Source of the DNA: Mycobacterium pseudokansasii
Lineage (GTDB): Bacteria; Actinomycetota; Actinomycetes; Mycobacteriales; Mycobacteriaceae
Reading direction: 5' to 3'
Assembly (NCBI RefSeq): GCF_900566075.1
Contig: NZ_UPHU01000002.1
Location: 1 to 64,000, forward strand
DNA length: 64,000 bases
Shown: positions 63,567 to 64,000 of the stretch, in pieces
How positions within the stretch are numbered: position 1 is the stretch's first letter
Layout: each line of letters opens with the position of its first letter
Made by a program: the position numbers and the translations under genes
The notes under the pieces: generated by a model
What the model saw: only the letters and a program-made list of their open reading frames with translations
What the model was told of the DNA's origin: nothing
The model's database searches: none

Positions 63567-64000
63567 CTAGTGCCCTCCTTTCTTGGTGGTGGGGTTGAGC
63601 AGACTGCGTCGGACCAGAACCGACCACGGTGTGGGTCGCAGACCGACGAAGCCGCGGCCCCAGGTGCGGTCGGCGAGCCGTTGGGGATGGGTGAAAACCC
63701 AGTGATAGACCGGAACGTCAGGACGGACCTTGGGTTGCCCCCACGGTTGGCAGCATCCGCGAGAGCGGTGCACGTCGACCAGGGCCGCCGCGCCCAGCCA
63801 CCCTTGCTGGCTGGTGTGCCACCCGGCGTTCATGCCGGCGTTGCTGGCTGCCTTCACCCCCGCGTCGTCGATGCGGGTACCGCCGTAGATGAGCACCGGC
63901 CCGCGGTAGTCGGAGGACCATGTTCGATTCTCGATTGTCTTGCCGCCCAGTCGTTCTGGGACGAGCAGCAGTGAGGCCCACGGTCGGCGCAAGGTGATGC
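63567..64000 (-). CDS. ASCH-domain-like protein, 5' end beyond the window
   Basis: The visible part reads ITLRRPWASLLLVPERLGGK then TIENRTWSSDYRGPVLIYGG, the opening of an ASCH fold (typical start with a xxLRxPWAxxL strand and KTxENRTW). In that family the TTG at 63990-63992 is an internal Leu, and in-frame sequence continues to the window edge, so the true start lies outside. ASCH proteins bind RNA or nucleotides. It ends two bases before the next gene's ATG, probably an operon. Confidence 0.65.
   Translation of the reverse strand, partial: ITLRRPWASLLLVPERLGGKTIENRTWSSDYRGPVLIYGGTRIDDAGVKAASNAGMNAGWHTSQQGWLGAAALVDVHRSRGCCQPWGQPKVRPDVPVYHWVFTHPQRLADRTWGRGFVGLRPTPWSVLVRRSLLNPTTKKGGH

Overview
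The window reads as part of a mycobacterial plasmid or integrative conjugative element. It carries a very large MobF-type relaxase, a plasmid-style SNF2 helicase/adenine methylase, a partition-type small DNA-binding protein, DUF2637 and winged-helix genes, and a toxin-antitoxin pair. Two PE_PGRS genes, an MmpL transporter, a PknM-like kinase, a mycobacterial DUF732 remnant and strongly GC-biased codon use point to Mycobacterium, most likely a slow grower because PE_PGRS genes are concentrated there.

Layout. 1-10 kb: RHH protein, RHH-YfbU fusion with a DUF3800-like partner, a duplicated-HTH protein, and a methylase/helicase gene now split by a one-base frameshift. 10-18 kb: PH-like hypothetical, membrane Ser/Thr kinase, HTH regulators and an AbrB/RelE-type toxin-antitoxin pair. 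18-25 kb: an accessory operon behind a 40-bp C-box-like palindrome, with a C-protein-like regulator, decayed neighbours, a C5-cytosine methyltransferase decapitated at an IS200/IS605 element, and the 5' half of nrdH. 25.05-48.83 kb: a foreign element of about 23.8 kb. 48.83-51 kb: the 3' half of nrdH followed by a PAPS-reductase-like gene, a frameshifted gene and an HNH nuclease. 51-57.5 kb: probable oriT and relaxase. 57.5-60.7 kb: two PE_PGRS genes. 60.8-64 kb: regulators, DUF2637, plasmid-maintenance-like genes and a partial ASCH-domain gene.

The main discovery is the 23.8-kb element. The two halves of nrdH, 23.8 kb apart, rejoin in frame to a complete mycobacterial NrdH with only TAC shared at the joints. 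The element ends in a four-gene overlapping operon of three tyrosine-recombinase-like proteins plus a small coiled-coil protein, the architecture of Tn554-type transposons. Its cargo is a TetR/P450, TetR/MFS, TetR, TetR, hydrolase/MmpL cluster, plus many decayed genes, an IS3 (IS6110-like) copy, 85-bp direct repeats with resolvase-site-like dyads, and a duplicated promoter/small-protein unit.

How the genes could work together: the relaxase and DNA-processing genes would mobilise the molecule; the 18-25/48.8-50 kb operon looks like a DNA modification and nucleotide-metabolism module; the element brings regulated efflux and lipid or xenobiotic chemistry. Many frameshifts and truncations suggest that both accessory regions are eroding.
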